A DNA stretch of 64,000 bases from Streptomyces physcomitrii. Lineage in GTDB: Bacteria > Actinomycetota > Actinomycetes > Streptomycetales > Streptomycetaceae. Below, piece after piece: positions 27,191-35,461 of this stretch. Location: the NCBI RefSeq assembly GCF_012273655.1, contig NZ_JAAWWP010000001.1, positions 124,001 through 188,000 on the forward strand, written 5' to 3'. A model generated the notes under the pieces. It saw only the letters and a program-made list of their open reading frames with translations, searched no databases and was not told the origin of the DNA. The position numbers and the translations under genes were made by a program. Every line of letters starts with the position of its first letter. The first letter of the stretch is position 1.

Positions 27191-28423
27191 ATGAGGGTCA
27201 TCGGCCTGATGTCCGGCACCTCGTACGACGGAATCGACGCGGCAGCCGCCGAGTTGACCTTCGAGGACGCCCACAGCGCTACCGGCACCGACGCCGATAT
27301 CGGCCCCGGCGGGGACCCGGGTGCCACCCTGCTCCTCAACCCCCTCGGCTGGTTCGGCGGCGAGCACCCCGAGGAGGTGCGGACGGCGCTCGCGGCCCAA
27401 CTCCCGCCCTCCGCAACCACGATGGAGGCGGTCTGCCGCCTCGACACCGCCCTCGGGCAGGCCTTCGCCGGGGCCGCGGACCGCGCCCGGCGCGAACTCT
27501 GCGCGGGCCGGGCCGACTTGGTGGTCTCGCACGGGCAGACCGTCTACCACTGGACCGAGGCGGGACGGGTCCGCGGCACCCTGCAACTCGGCCAGCCCGC
27601 CTGGATCGCCGAACGCACCGGGCTGCCCGTGGTCTCCGACCTGCGGGCCCGGGACGTCGCCGCGGGCGGCCAGGGCGCACCCCTGGTCAGCGCCTTCGAC
27701 GTGCTGTGGCTGCGCGGGCGCCCCGGCAGGCCGGTGGCCCTGAACCTCGGCGGCATCGCCAATCTGACCGCGGCGGCGGCCGGTGAGGAGCCGGTGGCCT
27801 TCGACACCGGACCGGCGAACGCGCTGCTGGACGCCGCGGTGCGGTATCTGACCGAGGGGCGGCTGCACTACGACGCCGACGGGCGGCTCGGGGCGCGCGG
27901 CACCGTGCACCCGCCGCTGCTCGCGCACCTGCTCCGGGAGCCGTACTACGCGCGCACGCCCCCGAAGACGACCGGCAAGGAACTCTTCCATCTCCCTTAT
28001 CTGCGCGAGCGGTTGAGACTGGTCGACCCCCTGCCGCCGGAGGACGTGGTGGCCACCGTCACGGCCCTGACGGCGCGCACCGTCGCCGAGGCGGTCCGCG
28101 CGGTCGGCGGCACCGAGGTGATCGCCTCCGGCGGCGGCACCCGCAACCCGACGCTGCTCGCCATGCTCCGCCGCGAACTCGGCGCCCTGCCGCTGCGCAC
28201 CTCCGACGAGCTCGGCCTGCCGTCCGCCGCGAAGGAGGCCTACGCCTTCGCCGTGCTCGGCTTCCTGAGCCTGCACGGCCTCCCGGCCACCGTCCCCGCC
28301 TGCACCGGCGCCGCCCACCCGAGCGTCCTCGGCTCCCTCACCCCGGGCGCGGACGGCTTTCCGCCGCTGCCCCCGCGCGGCAGGGCACCGACCCGGCTGC
28401 GGATCGCGGCGGCGGCGCGCTGA
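27191..28423 (+). CDS. anmK: Anhydro-N-acetylmuramic acid kinase
   Basis: 410 residues. AnmK cleaves and phosphorylates 1,6-anhydro-MurNAc to MurNAc-6-phosphate in cell-wall recycling, in the cytoplasm. The family signature VIGLMSGTSYDGIDAA is at residues 3-18. VVSHGQTVYH, the catalytic-region motif QGAPLVSAFD (Asp), LNLGGIANLT and FDTGPANALLD are all present, as is ASGGGTRNPTL near the C-terminus. Length is slightly above E. coli AnmK. The start is ATG 27191 with a weak, repeat-derived Shine-Dalgarno. It is next to a GntR/UTRA regulator and an alpha-N-acetylglucosaminidase, supporting an amino-sugar salvage context. Confidence 0.95.
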   Translation: MRVIGLMSGTSYDGIDAAAAELTFEDAHSATGTDADIGPGGDPGATLLLNPLGWFGGEHPEEVRTALAAQLPPSATTMEAVCRLDTALGQAFAGAADRARRELCAGRADLVVSHGQTVYHWTEAGRVRGTLQLGQPAWIAERTGLPVVSDLRARDVAAGGQGAPLVSAFDVLWLRGRPGRPVALNLGGIANLTAAAAGEEPVAFDTGPANALLDAAVRYLTEGRLHYDADGRLGARGTVHPPLLAHLLREPYYARTPPKTTGKELFHLPYLRERLRLVDPLPPEDVVATVTALTARTVAEAVRAVGGTEVIASGGGTRNPTLLAMLRRELGALPLRTSDELGLPSAAKEAYAFAVLGFLSLHGLPATVPACTGAAHPSVLGSLTPGADGFPPLPPRGRAPTRLRIAAAAR

Positions 28424-28529
28424 CCGGGCGCGGGGCGCGGCGGTACCGGGCGCGCCCGGTACCGGACGGGCCCACCCGGAGCGGGGCGGCCCGGAGCGGG
28501 GCGGCACGGCCCCGCCGCCCCCCGACTCC

Positions 28530-29345
28530 GTGGTCGTCTGCAACGATTCCCCGGTGGACTACCCGAACGACCAGGCACCCGGCGCCCCCGTGCGCTCCGG
28601 GATCCCCGAGCACGGCCGGATTCCGAAGTACTACGCGGTGAAGGCGCGGATCGCCCTCCTCGTGGACGAGTTGGCGGAGGGCAACGCGCTGCCGACCGAG
28701 CGGGATCTCGCGGAACGCTACGAGGTCGCCCGTGAGACCGTGCGGCAGGCCCTGCGCGATCTGCTCCTGGAGGGCAAGCTGCGCCGCCAGGGCCGCGGCA
28801 CCGTGGCGGCGGGACCCAAGCTGGAGCAGCCCCTCTCGCTGGTCAGCTACACCGAGGGGGTGCGCAGGCAGGGGCGCACCCCGGGCCGGAACCTGATCGG
28901 TCTCGACCGCTTCCCCTGCAACGCGGCGCTCGCCGAGGAGACCGGGCTCCGGCCGGGGGAGCCGGTCTGGCACCTGGAGCGGGTGCTGCTGGCGGACGAG
29001 GAGCGGATGGGCCTGGAGTCGACCTATGTCGCGGCGGAGCGGGTACCGCATCTGGACACCGACTTCGACCCGGACTCCTCCTTCTACTCCTATCTGCACG
29101 ACCGCCTCGGCATCGCCTTCGGGGACGCCGACGAGCGCCTGGAGACCGTGCTCGCCACGCCCCGCGAGGCACTCCTGATCGGCACTCCGCCCGCCCTTCC
29201 GATGCTCCTCATCCACCGGATCTCCCGCGACACCGAGGGCCGCCCCCTGGAACGCGTACGCAGCCTCTACCGCGGCGACCGCTTCTCCTTCTCCACCCGG
29301 CTCAGGGACTCCTCCTCCACCCGGCTCGGGGACTCCTCCACCTGA
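28530..29345 (+). CDS. GntR family regulator with UTRA domain (DasR-like)
   Basis: 271 residues from GTG 28530; GTG 28554 is an alternative and neither has a clear Shine-Dalgarno. The N-terminal winged helix (LPTERDLAERYEVARETVRQALRDLLLEGKLRR) and the UTRA effector domain (LSLVSYTEGVRRQGRTPG ... YRGDRFSF) follow the DasR plan closely. DasR-type proteins bind GlcN-6-P or related phosphosugars, which suits a location between anmK and a GH89 gene. The last ~16 residues (TRLRDSSSTRLGDSST) are coded by a tandem array that continues past the stop. Confidence 0.88.
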   Translation: MVVCNDSPVDYPNDQAPGAPVRSGIPEHGRIPKYYAVKARIALLVDELAEGNALPTERDLAERYEVARETVRQALRDLLLEGKLRRQGRGTVAAGPKLEQPLSLVSYTEGVRRQGRTPGRNLIGLDRFPCNAALAEETGLRPGEPVWHLERVLLADEERMGLESTYVAAERVPHLDTDFDPDSSFYSYLHDRLGIAFGDADERLETVLATPREALLIGTPPALPMLLIHRISRDTEGRPLERVRSLYRGDRFSFSTRLRDSSSTRLGDSST

Positions 29346-29446
29346 CCTCCGGGACTTTCTCCACCCGGGTACGGGGATCTCTCCAGCCGGGTACGGCGGC
29401 TCCTCCACCTGCGCCCGGGGATCCCTCCACCCGAGTGCGGCGGGCC
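29291..29446 (+). repeat. CTCCACCCGG tandem array crossing the GntR stop
   Basis: CTCCAC/G blocks lie at 29291, 29315, 29336, 29359, 29381, 29403 and 29425, with another at 29496. Spacing is 24 and 21 bp inside the gene and 23, 22, 22 and 22 bp after the stop (29343-29345). The array explains most of the 378-bp gap up to the next gene. Confidence 0.9.
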
Positions 29447-29723
29447 CCCGCAGCGCCGCGAGGCCCCGGGCGACAGAACCTGGCGTACAGCCCGCCTCCA
29501 CCCGGCTCGGAGATCCCCCGGCCCTCAGCCCCCGACCCCTGGACGGCCGAAACCCGCCCGTGCGAAAGCCCCCTGAGCGAGCGTCAGCTCCGGCCGCGGG
29601 GCGCGTACGCGGCGCGTTCGGGGCGACACGGAAGGTGCGCAGGACCCTTGCTCCGGTGTGCGCGCCCACTTAGCGTGCGCTGGGCACGTACCTCCGTCGC
29701 CCGTACGACAGCTTGGGGTTTCC

Positions 29724-32700
29724 GTGACCGTTCCCCCGCACCTTCCCCCCTCCTCGGCGTCCACCCCGCCCCTCTCGCCGCCGTCGTCTCCGCCGCCCGC
29801 TCCGGGCTCCTCGGGTCTGCCCCGCCGACTGGTCCTCGGGGCCGCGGGCGCCCTCGGCGCCGGTTCCGCCCTCGCGCTCCCCACCTCCGCCGCTGCCGCG
29901 CCCGGGCCGCCTGCCGCGGCTCCGGGCGCCGGCGAGGACCGGGGCACCGACGCCGCCCGGGCCGCCCTGCGGCGCCTGCTGCCGCACCACGCCGAGCAGT
30001 TCACGCTCCGGCTGCGGCCCCCTCACGAGGGCCGCGAGCACTTCCGCGTCACCGGAAGACGGGGGCACCTCACCGTCGAGGCGACCGGCCCGGCCACCCT
30101 GCTGACCGGGGTGCACTGGTACCTCAAGTACGTCTGCGGGGCCCATCTCGCCTGGAACGGGGCGCAGTTGGACCTGCCGGACCGGCTGCCCGCCCCGCGG
30201 CGCCCGCTGGAACGTTCCACCACGCTGAAGCACCGCTTCGTGCTCAACGACACCAGCGACGGCTACACCGCCCCGTACGCGGACTGGGCGTACTGGGAGC
30301 GGATGATCGACCTGCTCGCGCTGCACGGCTGCAACGAGGTCATGGTCATCGCGGGGGCGGAGGCGGTCTACCACCGGGTGCTGAAGGAGTTCGGCTACAG
30401 CGACGCGGAGGCGCGCGCCTGGCTGCCCGCGCCCTCGCACCAGCCCTGGTGGCTGCTGCAGAACCTGGCCGGATACGGCGGCCCGCTCTCCGCCGAACTG
30501 ATCGCCGGGCGGGCCGACTTGGGCCGCCGGATCACCGCGCGGCTGCGCGAACTCGGCATGTCCCCGGTGCTGCCCGGCTACTACGGCCATGTCCCGGACG
30601 GCTTCGTCGACCGCAACGGAGGCGACGCCCATGTCGTCCCGCAGGGCACCTGGCACGGCTTCGCCCGCCCCGACTGGCTCGACCCGCGCACCGACTCCTT
30701 CGCCTCGGTGGCCGCCTCCTTCTACCGCCACCAGCGCCGACTCTTCGGCGAGGCACGGCACTTCAAGATGGACCTGCTGCACGAGGGCGGCACCGCGGGC
30801 GACGTACCGGTGCCGGAGGCGGCGCGCGGGGTGCAGCGGGCGCTCCGGGCGGCCCATCCGGAGGGCACCTGGGTCATCCTCGGCTGGGAGGCCAATCCGC
30901 TGCCCGAGCTGCTGGACGCGGTGGACAAGGAGCGGATGCTCATCGTCGACGGCGTCTCCGACCGCTTCTCCAGCGTCACCGACCGGGAGAAGGACTGGGC
31001 GGGCACCCCCTACGCCTTCGGCACCATCCCCAACTTCGGCGGGCGCACCACCCTCGGCGCCCGCGCCCACCTGTGGACGCGGAAGTTCTTCGCCTGGCGC
31101 GACAAGCCGGACAGCGCGCTGACCGGAACCGCCTATCTGCCGGAGGCCGTGGACCGCGACCCGGCCGCCTTCGAGCTGTTCTCCGAACTCGCCTGGCGGG
31201 AGAGCGCCCCCGACCGCGCCGACTGGTTCGCCGGGTACGCCGACTTCCGCTACGGCGGCCGGGACCCCGGGGCCCGCGCGGCCTGGCGGGCACTTGAGGA
31301 AACCGCGTACCAGCACACCGCGAAGGAGCGCAGCGACCCACACGACTCGCTGTTCACCGCCCGGCCCTCGCTGAGCGCGGAGCGCTCCTCGGCCTACGCG
31401 CCACCCGCGCTCGCCTACGATCCCGGCCGCTTCGACGCCGCCCTCGCCGGGCTGCTCGCCGTCGCCCCGGCCCGCCGCCGGGGCCAGGCCTACGCCTACG
31501 ACCTGGTGGACGTGGCCCGCCAGGCCCTCGCCCACCGCAGCCGCCAGTACCTGCCCCAGCTGCGGGCGGCCTACGAGCGGGGCGACGCCGGGACCTTCCG
31601 GGAGCTGGCGCGGCTGTGGCTGCGACTCATGCACCTGGCGGAGGAGTTGACGGGTGGACACCGCGCCTTCCTCCTCGGCCCCTGGGTGGAGGCCGCCCGC
31701 CGGATGGGCACCACCGCCGCCGAGCGCGCCGAGTTCGAGCGCACCGCGAAGGTCCTCCTCACCGTCTGGGGCGAGCGGGGCACCGCCGACCCGGGCAAGC
31801 TCCACGAGTACGCCAACCGCGAATGGCACGGGCTGATCGGCGAGTTCTACCTGCCGCGCTGGCGCAGGTGGCTCGACCTGCTCCAGGACGCGCTGGACAC
31901 CGGCGAGGAGCCGCCGGAGGTCGACTGGTTCGCGGTGGAGGAGCCCTGGACGCGTACCCGCAAGGACTATCCGCTGCGCCCGGTCACCGACCCGTACCGC
32001 ACCGCCTCCCGGGTCCGCGCGGTGCTCGCCCGGGCGCCCTACCAGGGCCGGCTGGCGGTGAGCAGCGAGCCGCCCGCCTTCCCGCCCGGCGGCCGCGCCC
32101 GCCTCACGGCCGAGTTCCGCAACGTCAACGGCCTGCGCGCGACCGGCCCCGTCGACTTCACCCTCACCGGTGTCGAGGCCGAGCCCGAGGGCCCCGCCCG
32201 GCTGCCTCGCGTCGCCCCCGCCGGCACCGGCACCGTCCGCTGGCGGGCCAAGGCCCCCGCCAAACCCCTGGACCGCCCGCTGCGCCCGCTCCCGTACACG
32301 CTCACCGCGCGGTACGGGCCCGAGGGCGAGCGGCGGGTGGAGGCCGTGCAGCGGGGCACCCTCTTCGAGGCCGGTCCGCTCGCGGACGGCTGGCGCACCG
32401 TCACCACCAACGCGGCGGTCTTCGGGCAGCTGGACGACCGCTTCGCCGTCGACGGGGCGGGCGCCGACCTCTGGAAGGGCACCGCGGAGTTCGGCACCCT
32501 CTACCGGGCGGGGGTGTTCGCGGACGGCGGGGTCCTCACCGTGTCCGTGGACAGCCAGGCGGTGACCGGGCCCTGGGCGCGCGCGGGCCTGATCGTGCGC
32601 GACAGCCTCGCCACCGCGGGCGCCCCCGGCTTCCTCAACCTCGCCGCCACCCCCGGCAACGGCGTCGTCCTCTCCTACGACAGCACCGGCGACGGCACCC

Positions 32701-32939
32701 TGGACACCTACCGGAGCCTGAAGGGGGTCACGGCCCCGGTGCTGCTGCGGCTGAGCCGCACCGGGGACACCTTCACCGGCGCCTGCTCCACCGACGCGGG
32801 CACCACCTGGCGCGAGGTCGCCGCCGTACGGGTGCCCGGCGCGGCGGCCCGGCAGGACGCGGGGCTGTTCATGACCGCCACCAACGGGGGCGGCGGGGCG
32901 CGCGGCACGGTCGAGTTCAGCGGGTGGAGCGCGACGTAG
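29724..32939 (+). CDS. Secreted alpha-N-acetylglucosaminidase (GH89, NAGLU-like)
   Basis: 1071 residues from GTG 29724. A Tat signal (LPRRLVLGAAGALGAGSALALP) follows a Pro/Ser head. The NAGLU N-terminal domain, the catalytic TIM barrel (LNDTSDGYTAPYADWAYWERMIDLLALHG, PGYYGHVPDGF, FKMDLLHEGG, WVILGWEANPLPELL) and the C-terminal helical domain are in order. A further ~190-residue beta-sandwich resembling DUF1349 is fused at the end (ending GTVEFSGWSAT). GH89 enzymes release terminal alpha-linked GlcNAc from glycans. Candidate acid residues are in LHEGG and GWEAN. The genomic context points to extracellular amino-sugar scavenging. Confidence 0.92.
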   Translation: MTVPPHLPPSSASTPPLSPPSSPPPAPGSSGLPRRLVLGAAGALGAGSALALPTSAAAAPGPPAAAPGAGEDRGTDAARAALRRLLPHHAEQFTLRLRPPHEGREHFRVTGRRGHLTVEATGPATLLTGVHWYLKYVCGAHLAWNGAQLDLPDRLPAPRRPLERSTTLKHRFVLNDTSDGYTAPYADWAYWERMIDLLALHGCNEVMVIAGAEAVYHRVLKEFGYSDAEARAWLPAPSHQPWWLLQNLAGYGGPLSAELIAGRADLGRRITARLRELGMSPVLPGYYGHVPDGFVDRNGGDAHVVPQGTWHGFARPDWLDPRTDSFASVAASFYRHQRRLFGEARHFKMDLLHEGGTAGDVPVPEAARGVQRALRAAHPEGTWVILGWEANPLPELLDAVDKERMLIVDGVSDRFSSVTDREKDWAGTPYAFGTIPNFGGRTTLGARAHLWTRKFFAWRDKPDSALTGTAYLPEAVDRDPAAFELFSELAWRESAPDRADWFAGYADFRYGGRDPGARAAWRALEETAYQHTAKERSDPHDSLFTARPSLSAERSSAYAPPALAYDPGRFDAALAGLLAVAPARRRGQAYAYDLVDVARQALAHRSRQYLPQLRAAYERGDAGTFRELARLWLRLMHLAEELTGGHRAFLLGPWVEAARRMGTTAAERAEFERTAKVLLTVWGERGTADPGKLHEYANREWHGLIGEFYLPRWRRWLDLLQDALDTGEEPPEVDWFAVEEPWTRTRKDYPLRPVTDPYRTASRVRAVLARAPYQGRLAVSSEPPAFPPGGRARLTAEFRNVNGLRATGPVDFTLTGVEAEPEGPARLPRVAPAGTGTVRWRAKAPAKPLDRPLRPLPYTLTARYGPEGERRVEAVQRGTLFEAGPLADGWRTVTTNAAVFGQLDDRFAVDGAGADLWKGTAEFGTLYRAGVFADGGVLTVSVDSQAVTGPWARAGLIVRDSLATAGAPGFLNLAATPGNGVVLSYDSTGDGTLDTYRSLKGVTAPVLLRLSRTGDTFTGACSTDAGTTWREVAAVRVPGAAARQDAGLFMTATNGGGGARGTVEFSGWSAT

Positions 32940-32946
32940 ACCCCCG

Positions 32947-32996
32947 GGAGGACTCTCCACCCGTACGTCCAGGAGGACTCTCCACCCGGTACGCCC
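32947..32996 (+). repeat. 25-bp direct repeat after the GH89 stop
   Basis: GGAGGACTCTCCACCC occurs at 32947 and 32972 (period 25), seven bases after the GH89 stop codon. Confidence 0.75.
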
Positions 32997-32999
32997 CGT

Positions 33000-33038
33000 C
33001 CGGCTCCACCCACGGGCGGTACGTACGGGTGGAGCCGG
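33000..33038 (+). terminator. Terminator-like hairpin after GH89
   Basis: CCGGCTCCACCC (33000-33011) pairs perfectly with GGGTGGAGCCGG (33027-33038) across a 15-nt loop. It is placed ~60 bp past the GH89 stop and before the phosphonate operon. Confidence 0.6.
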
Positions 33039-33145
33039 GCGCCCCGAGGCGGCTCCGCGCCCTCCTGTGGCCGAGGTCTCGCCCTGACATAAGACGCATA
33101 CCGCACTGAAGGGTGCCCATCACTCCAATCCGGTCTCGATCTCCC

Positions 33146-33178
33146 TTATCGATAACGCTAACGTAACGGGTCTAGTCC
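33146..33178 (+). promoter_or_regulatory. Candidate promoter/operator of the phosphonate operon
   Basis: In the gene-free stretch 32940-33254, an AT-richer patch contains the perfect palindrome TTATCGATAA (33146-33155), a TAACG direct repeat, and GGTCTAGTCC (33169-33178), a near-palindrome resembling GntR/UTRA (DasR, PhnF) operators of the GGTCTAGACC type. No clear -35/-10 pair was found. Confidence 0.4.
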
Positions 33179-33254
33179 AAACTTGGGAGTCGGTTCACCG
33201 GTCCTTTGCCGGGCGGACGGACTGATTCCACTCATCCCGAGGAGCGTTGCCGAC

Positions 33255-34376
33255 GTGAGAGTCATAGTGGTGGGAGGCGGCGTGGTCGGAACCATGCACG
33301 CCTGGCAGGCAGTGGAACGCGGCCACGAGGTCGTACAGATCGAGCGCGAGGCGGAGGCCCGCGGCGCCTCGCTGCGCAATTTCGGCCTGGTCTGGGTCGG
33401 CGGGCGCGCCCACGGCGAGGAACTCGGTGCCGCGCTGCGCGCCCGGGAGCTCTGGGAGGCCATCGCCGCCCGGGTCCCGGACCTCGGCTTCCGGGCGAGC
33501 GGTTCGCTGACCCCGGTGCGCACCGCGCGCGAGCGGGCCGTCGCCGAGGAGGCGCTGTCCCGGCCCGAGGCCGCGGCGCGCGGGCACCGGCTGCTCACCG
33601 CGGCCGAGACCCGGGCGCTCAACCCGGCCCTGCGCGGCGAGTTCACCGCCGCGCTGCACTGCGAGCGGGACGCGCAGGTCGAGCCGCGCACCGCCCAACT
33701 GGCCCTGCGCGCCGCGCTCGCCGGATCCGGGCGCTACACCTTCCTGCCCGGCCGCGAGGTGCGCGAGGTCCTCGACCGGGGCGCGGTCCGCGACGACCAC
33801 GGCCAGGTGCACCGCGGCGACCAGGTGGTGCTGTGCACCGGGGCCTGGCTCGGCGGCCTGGTCCGCGAGCTTGCGCCCCGACTGCCGGTGCGCCGGGTGC
33901 GGTTGCAGATGATGCAGACCGCGCCGCTCGGCGAGACCCTGACCACCTCGGTCGCCGACGCCGACAGCTTCCGCTACTACCCGGCCTACGCGGGCGGCGC
34001 GCTCGACGCGCTCAACTCCGGTCAGCCGCAGCCCGAGGTGGCCGCCGCGCACCGGATGCAGCTCCTGATGGTGCAGCGCCGGGACGGCGGACTGACCCTC
34101 GGCGACACCCACGAGTACGCGCAGCCCTTCGGCTTCGACGTGGCCGAGGAGCCCTACGCGCATGTGCGGGAGGTCGCCGAGTCGCTGCTCGGCCGCCCGC
34201 TGCCGAGGATCGTCCGCCGCTGGGCCGGGGTGTACGCGCAGTGCACCGACACCACCCGCCTCGTCCACCGCGAGCAGGTCCGCGAGGCGGCCTGGCTGGT
34301 CACCGGCCCCGGCGGTCGCGGCATGACCTGCTCACCCGCCATCGCCGAACAGACCGCCGAGGCGCTCGGCTGGTGA
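33255..34376 (+). CDS. FAD-dependent oxidoreductase of phosphonate cluster (TIGR03364-like)
   Basis: 373 residues from GTG 33255. The FAD-binding dinucleotide motif VIVVGGGVVGTMHAWQAVERGHEV opens the protein. The DAO/glycine-oxidase-like core continues to the closing flavin-contact motif WLVTGPGGRGMTCSPAIAEQTA. Proteins of this subtype accompany phosphonatase-like hydrolases and aminophosphonate transporters and include enzymes that oxidise 2-aminoethylphosphonate or its N-methyl form to phosphonoacetaldehyde. It is first in the operon. The frame extends upstream to 33183, but the Rossmann motif fixes the GTG start. Confidence 0.88.
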   Translation: MRVIVVGGGVVGTMHAWQAVERGHEVVQIEREAEARGASLRNFGLVWVGGRAHGEELGAALRARELWEAIAARVPDLGFRASGSLTPVRTARERAVAEEALSRPEAAARGHRLLTAAETRALNPALRGEFTAALHCERDAQVEPRTAQLALRAALAGSGRYTFLPGREVREVLDRGAVRDDHGQVHRGDQVVLCTGAWLGGLVRELAPRLPVRRVRLQMMQTAPLGETLTTSVADADSFRYYPAYAGGALDALNSGQPQPEVAAAHRMQLLMVQRRDGGLTLGDTHEYAQPFGFDVAEEPYAHVREVAESLLGRPLPRIVRRWAGVYAQCTDTTRLVHREQVREAAWLVTGPGGRGMTCSPAIAEQTAEALGW

Positions 34377-34384
34377 GCACGGTG

Positions 34385-34560
34385 ACAAGGCCCCCGGCCT
34401 CCCGGGTCCGGGCGAAGCCCGCGGCACGGGAACCAGCGAAGCCCCCGGCACGGGCCGCCGTGGCACCTCCGGCACCGGACCGGACGAAGCCCCCGGCCCG
34501 GGCCGCCGTGAGACTCCCGGCACGGGCCGCAGCGAAGCCCCCGGCCCGGCGCCCCTCCCC
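34385..34560 (+). repeat. Low-complexity GCGAAGCCCCCGGC repeats
   Basis: Blocks of GCGAAGCCCCCGGC(A/C)CGGGCCGC recur four to five times at irregular 24-51 bp intervals, beginning ~10 bp after the oxidoreductase stop. Short CCCCGACCCTTGCC-like repeats follow to ~34660. The segment is open in the frame of the hydrolase but has no conserved protein signal. Confidence 0.75.
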
Positions 34561-34687
34561 ACCCCAGTCCGAGTCCCCGCCCGAGTCCGCGTCCGAATCC
34601 TTGCCCCGACCCTTGCCCCGACCCCTGCCCCAACTCCCGCCCCAGACCCCGGCGATGACCCCGGCACCGACCCCCGTGGAGCCCCCC

Positions 34688-35461
34688 GTGACCGACCACC
34701 AGACCACGACCCCGACAAGCACGCGCCGCGAGGCGGCCCGCCCGGAGCCCTCCGCCGAGGGCGCGCCCCTCGACATCCGCCTCGCCGTGCTCGACATGGC
34801 GGGCACCACCGTCGCCGACGGCGGACTGGTGGAGCAGGCCTTCTCGGCCGCCGCCGCCCGCCTCGGGGTGGAGCCCGGCTCCGCCGACCACGCGGCCAAG
34901 CTCGCCCATGTCCGCGCCACCATGGGCGAGTCGAAGATCTCCGTCTTCCGGCACCTCTTCGGCGCCGAGGAGCCGGCGCAGCGCGCGAACACCGCCTTCG
35001 AGGAGGCGTACGCGGAGCAGGTCGCCGCGGGGCGCATCGCCCCGCTGCCCGGCGCGCGGGAGGCCATCGAGCGCCTCAAGGAGTCCGGCCGCACCGTGGT
35101 GCTGACCACCGGCTTCGCCCGGCCCACCCAGGACGCGATCCTCGACGCCCTCGGCTGGCGGGACCTGGTCGCGCTCACCCTCTGCCCGGCCGACGCCGGC
35201 GGCCGCGGCCGCCCCTGGCCGGACATGGTGCTCCAGGCCTTCCTGCGCACCGGCGCCGCGGACGGCGTGCACCAGATCGCCGTCGCCGGGGACACCTCGT
35301 ACGACATGCTCAGCGGGCGCCGCGCCGGGGCCCCGGTCGTCGCGGGGGTGCTCACCGGGGCGCACGACGAGCCGGCGCTGCGCAGTGCGGGCGCCAGCCA
35401 TGTCCTCGGCTCGGTGGCCGAACTGCCTGCGCTGCTGGACCAGTTCGGGTCCCGGCCATGA
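34688..35461 (+). CDS. Phosphonatase-like HAD hydrolase (TIGR03351-like)
   Basis: 257 residues from GTG 34688, which has GGAG six bases upstream. A GTG at 34373 overlapping the previous stop is also open but would add 105 Pro/Ala-rich residues. HAD motif I is AVLDMAGTTVADGG (DxAGT, as in phosphonoacetaldehyde hydrolase), motif II is in VVLTTGF, and motif IV in VAVAGDTSYDMLSG. The cap segment RATMGESKISVFRHLF aligns with the PhnX region bearing the Schiff-base lysine, supporting C-P bond cleavage of phosphonoacetaldehyde. It overlaps the ABC ATPase by 4 bp (ATGA). Confidence 0.87.
   Translation: MTDHQTTTPTSTRREAARPEPSAEGAPLDIRLAVLDMAGTTVADGGLVEQAFSAAAARLGVEPGSADHAAKLAHVRATMGESKISVFRHLFGAEEPAQRANTAFEEAYAEQVAAGRIAPLPGAREAIERLKESGRTVVLTTGFARPTQDAILDALGWRDLVALTLCPADAGGRGRPWPDMVLQAFLRTGAADGVHQIAVAGDTSYDMLSGRRAGAPVVAGVLTGAHDEPALRSAGASHVLGSVAELPALLDQFGSRP

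Noticed and set aside
28500..28560. DasR-type operator in front of the GntR gene
   Set aside because: TGGTCGTCTGCAACGA matches the expected palindrome only weakly, so it was not listed as a site.
29670..32960. Open reading frame of ~1096 codons antisense to the GH89 gene
   Set aside because: High third-position GC makes antisense frames stay open. Its product is low-complexity with no domain, while the plus strand encodes a full GH89 enzyme.
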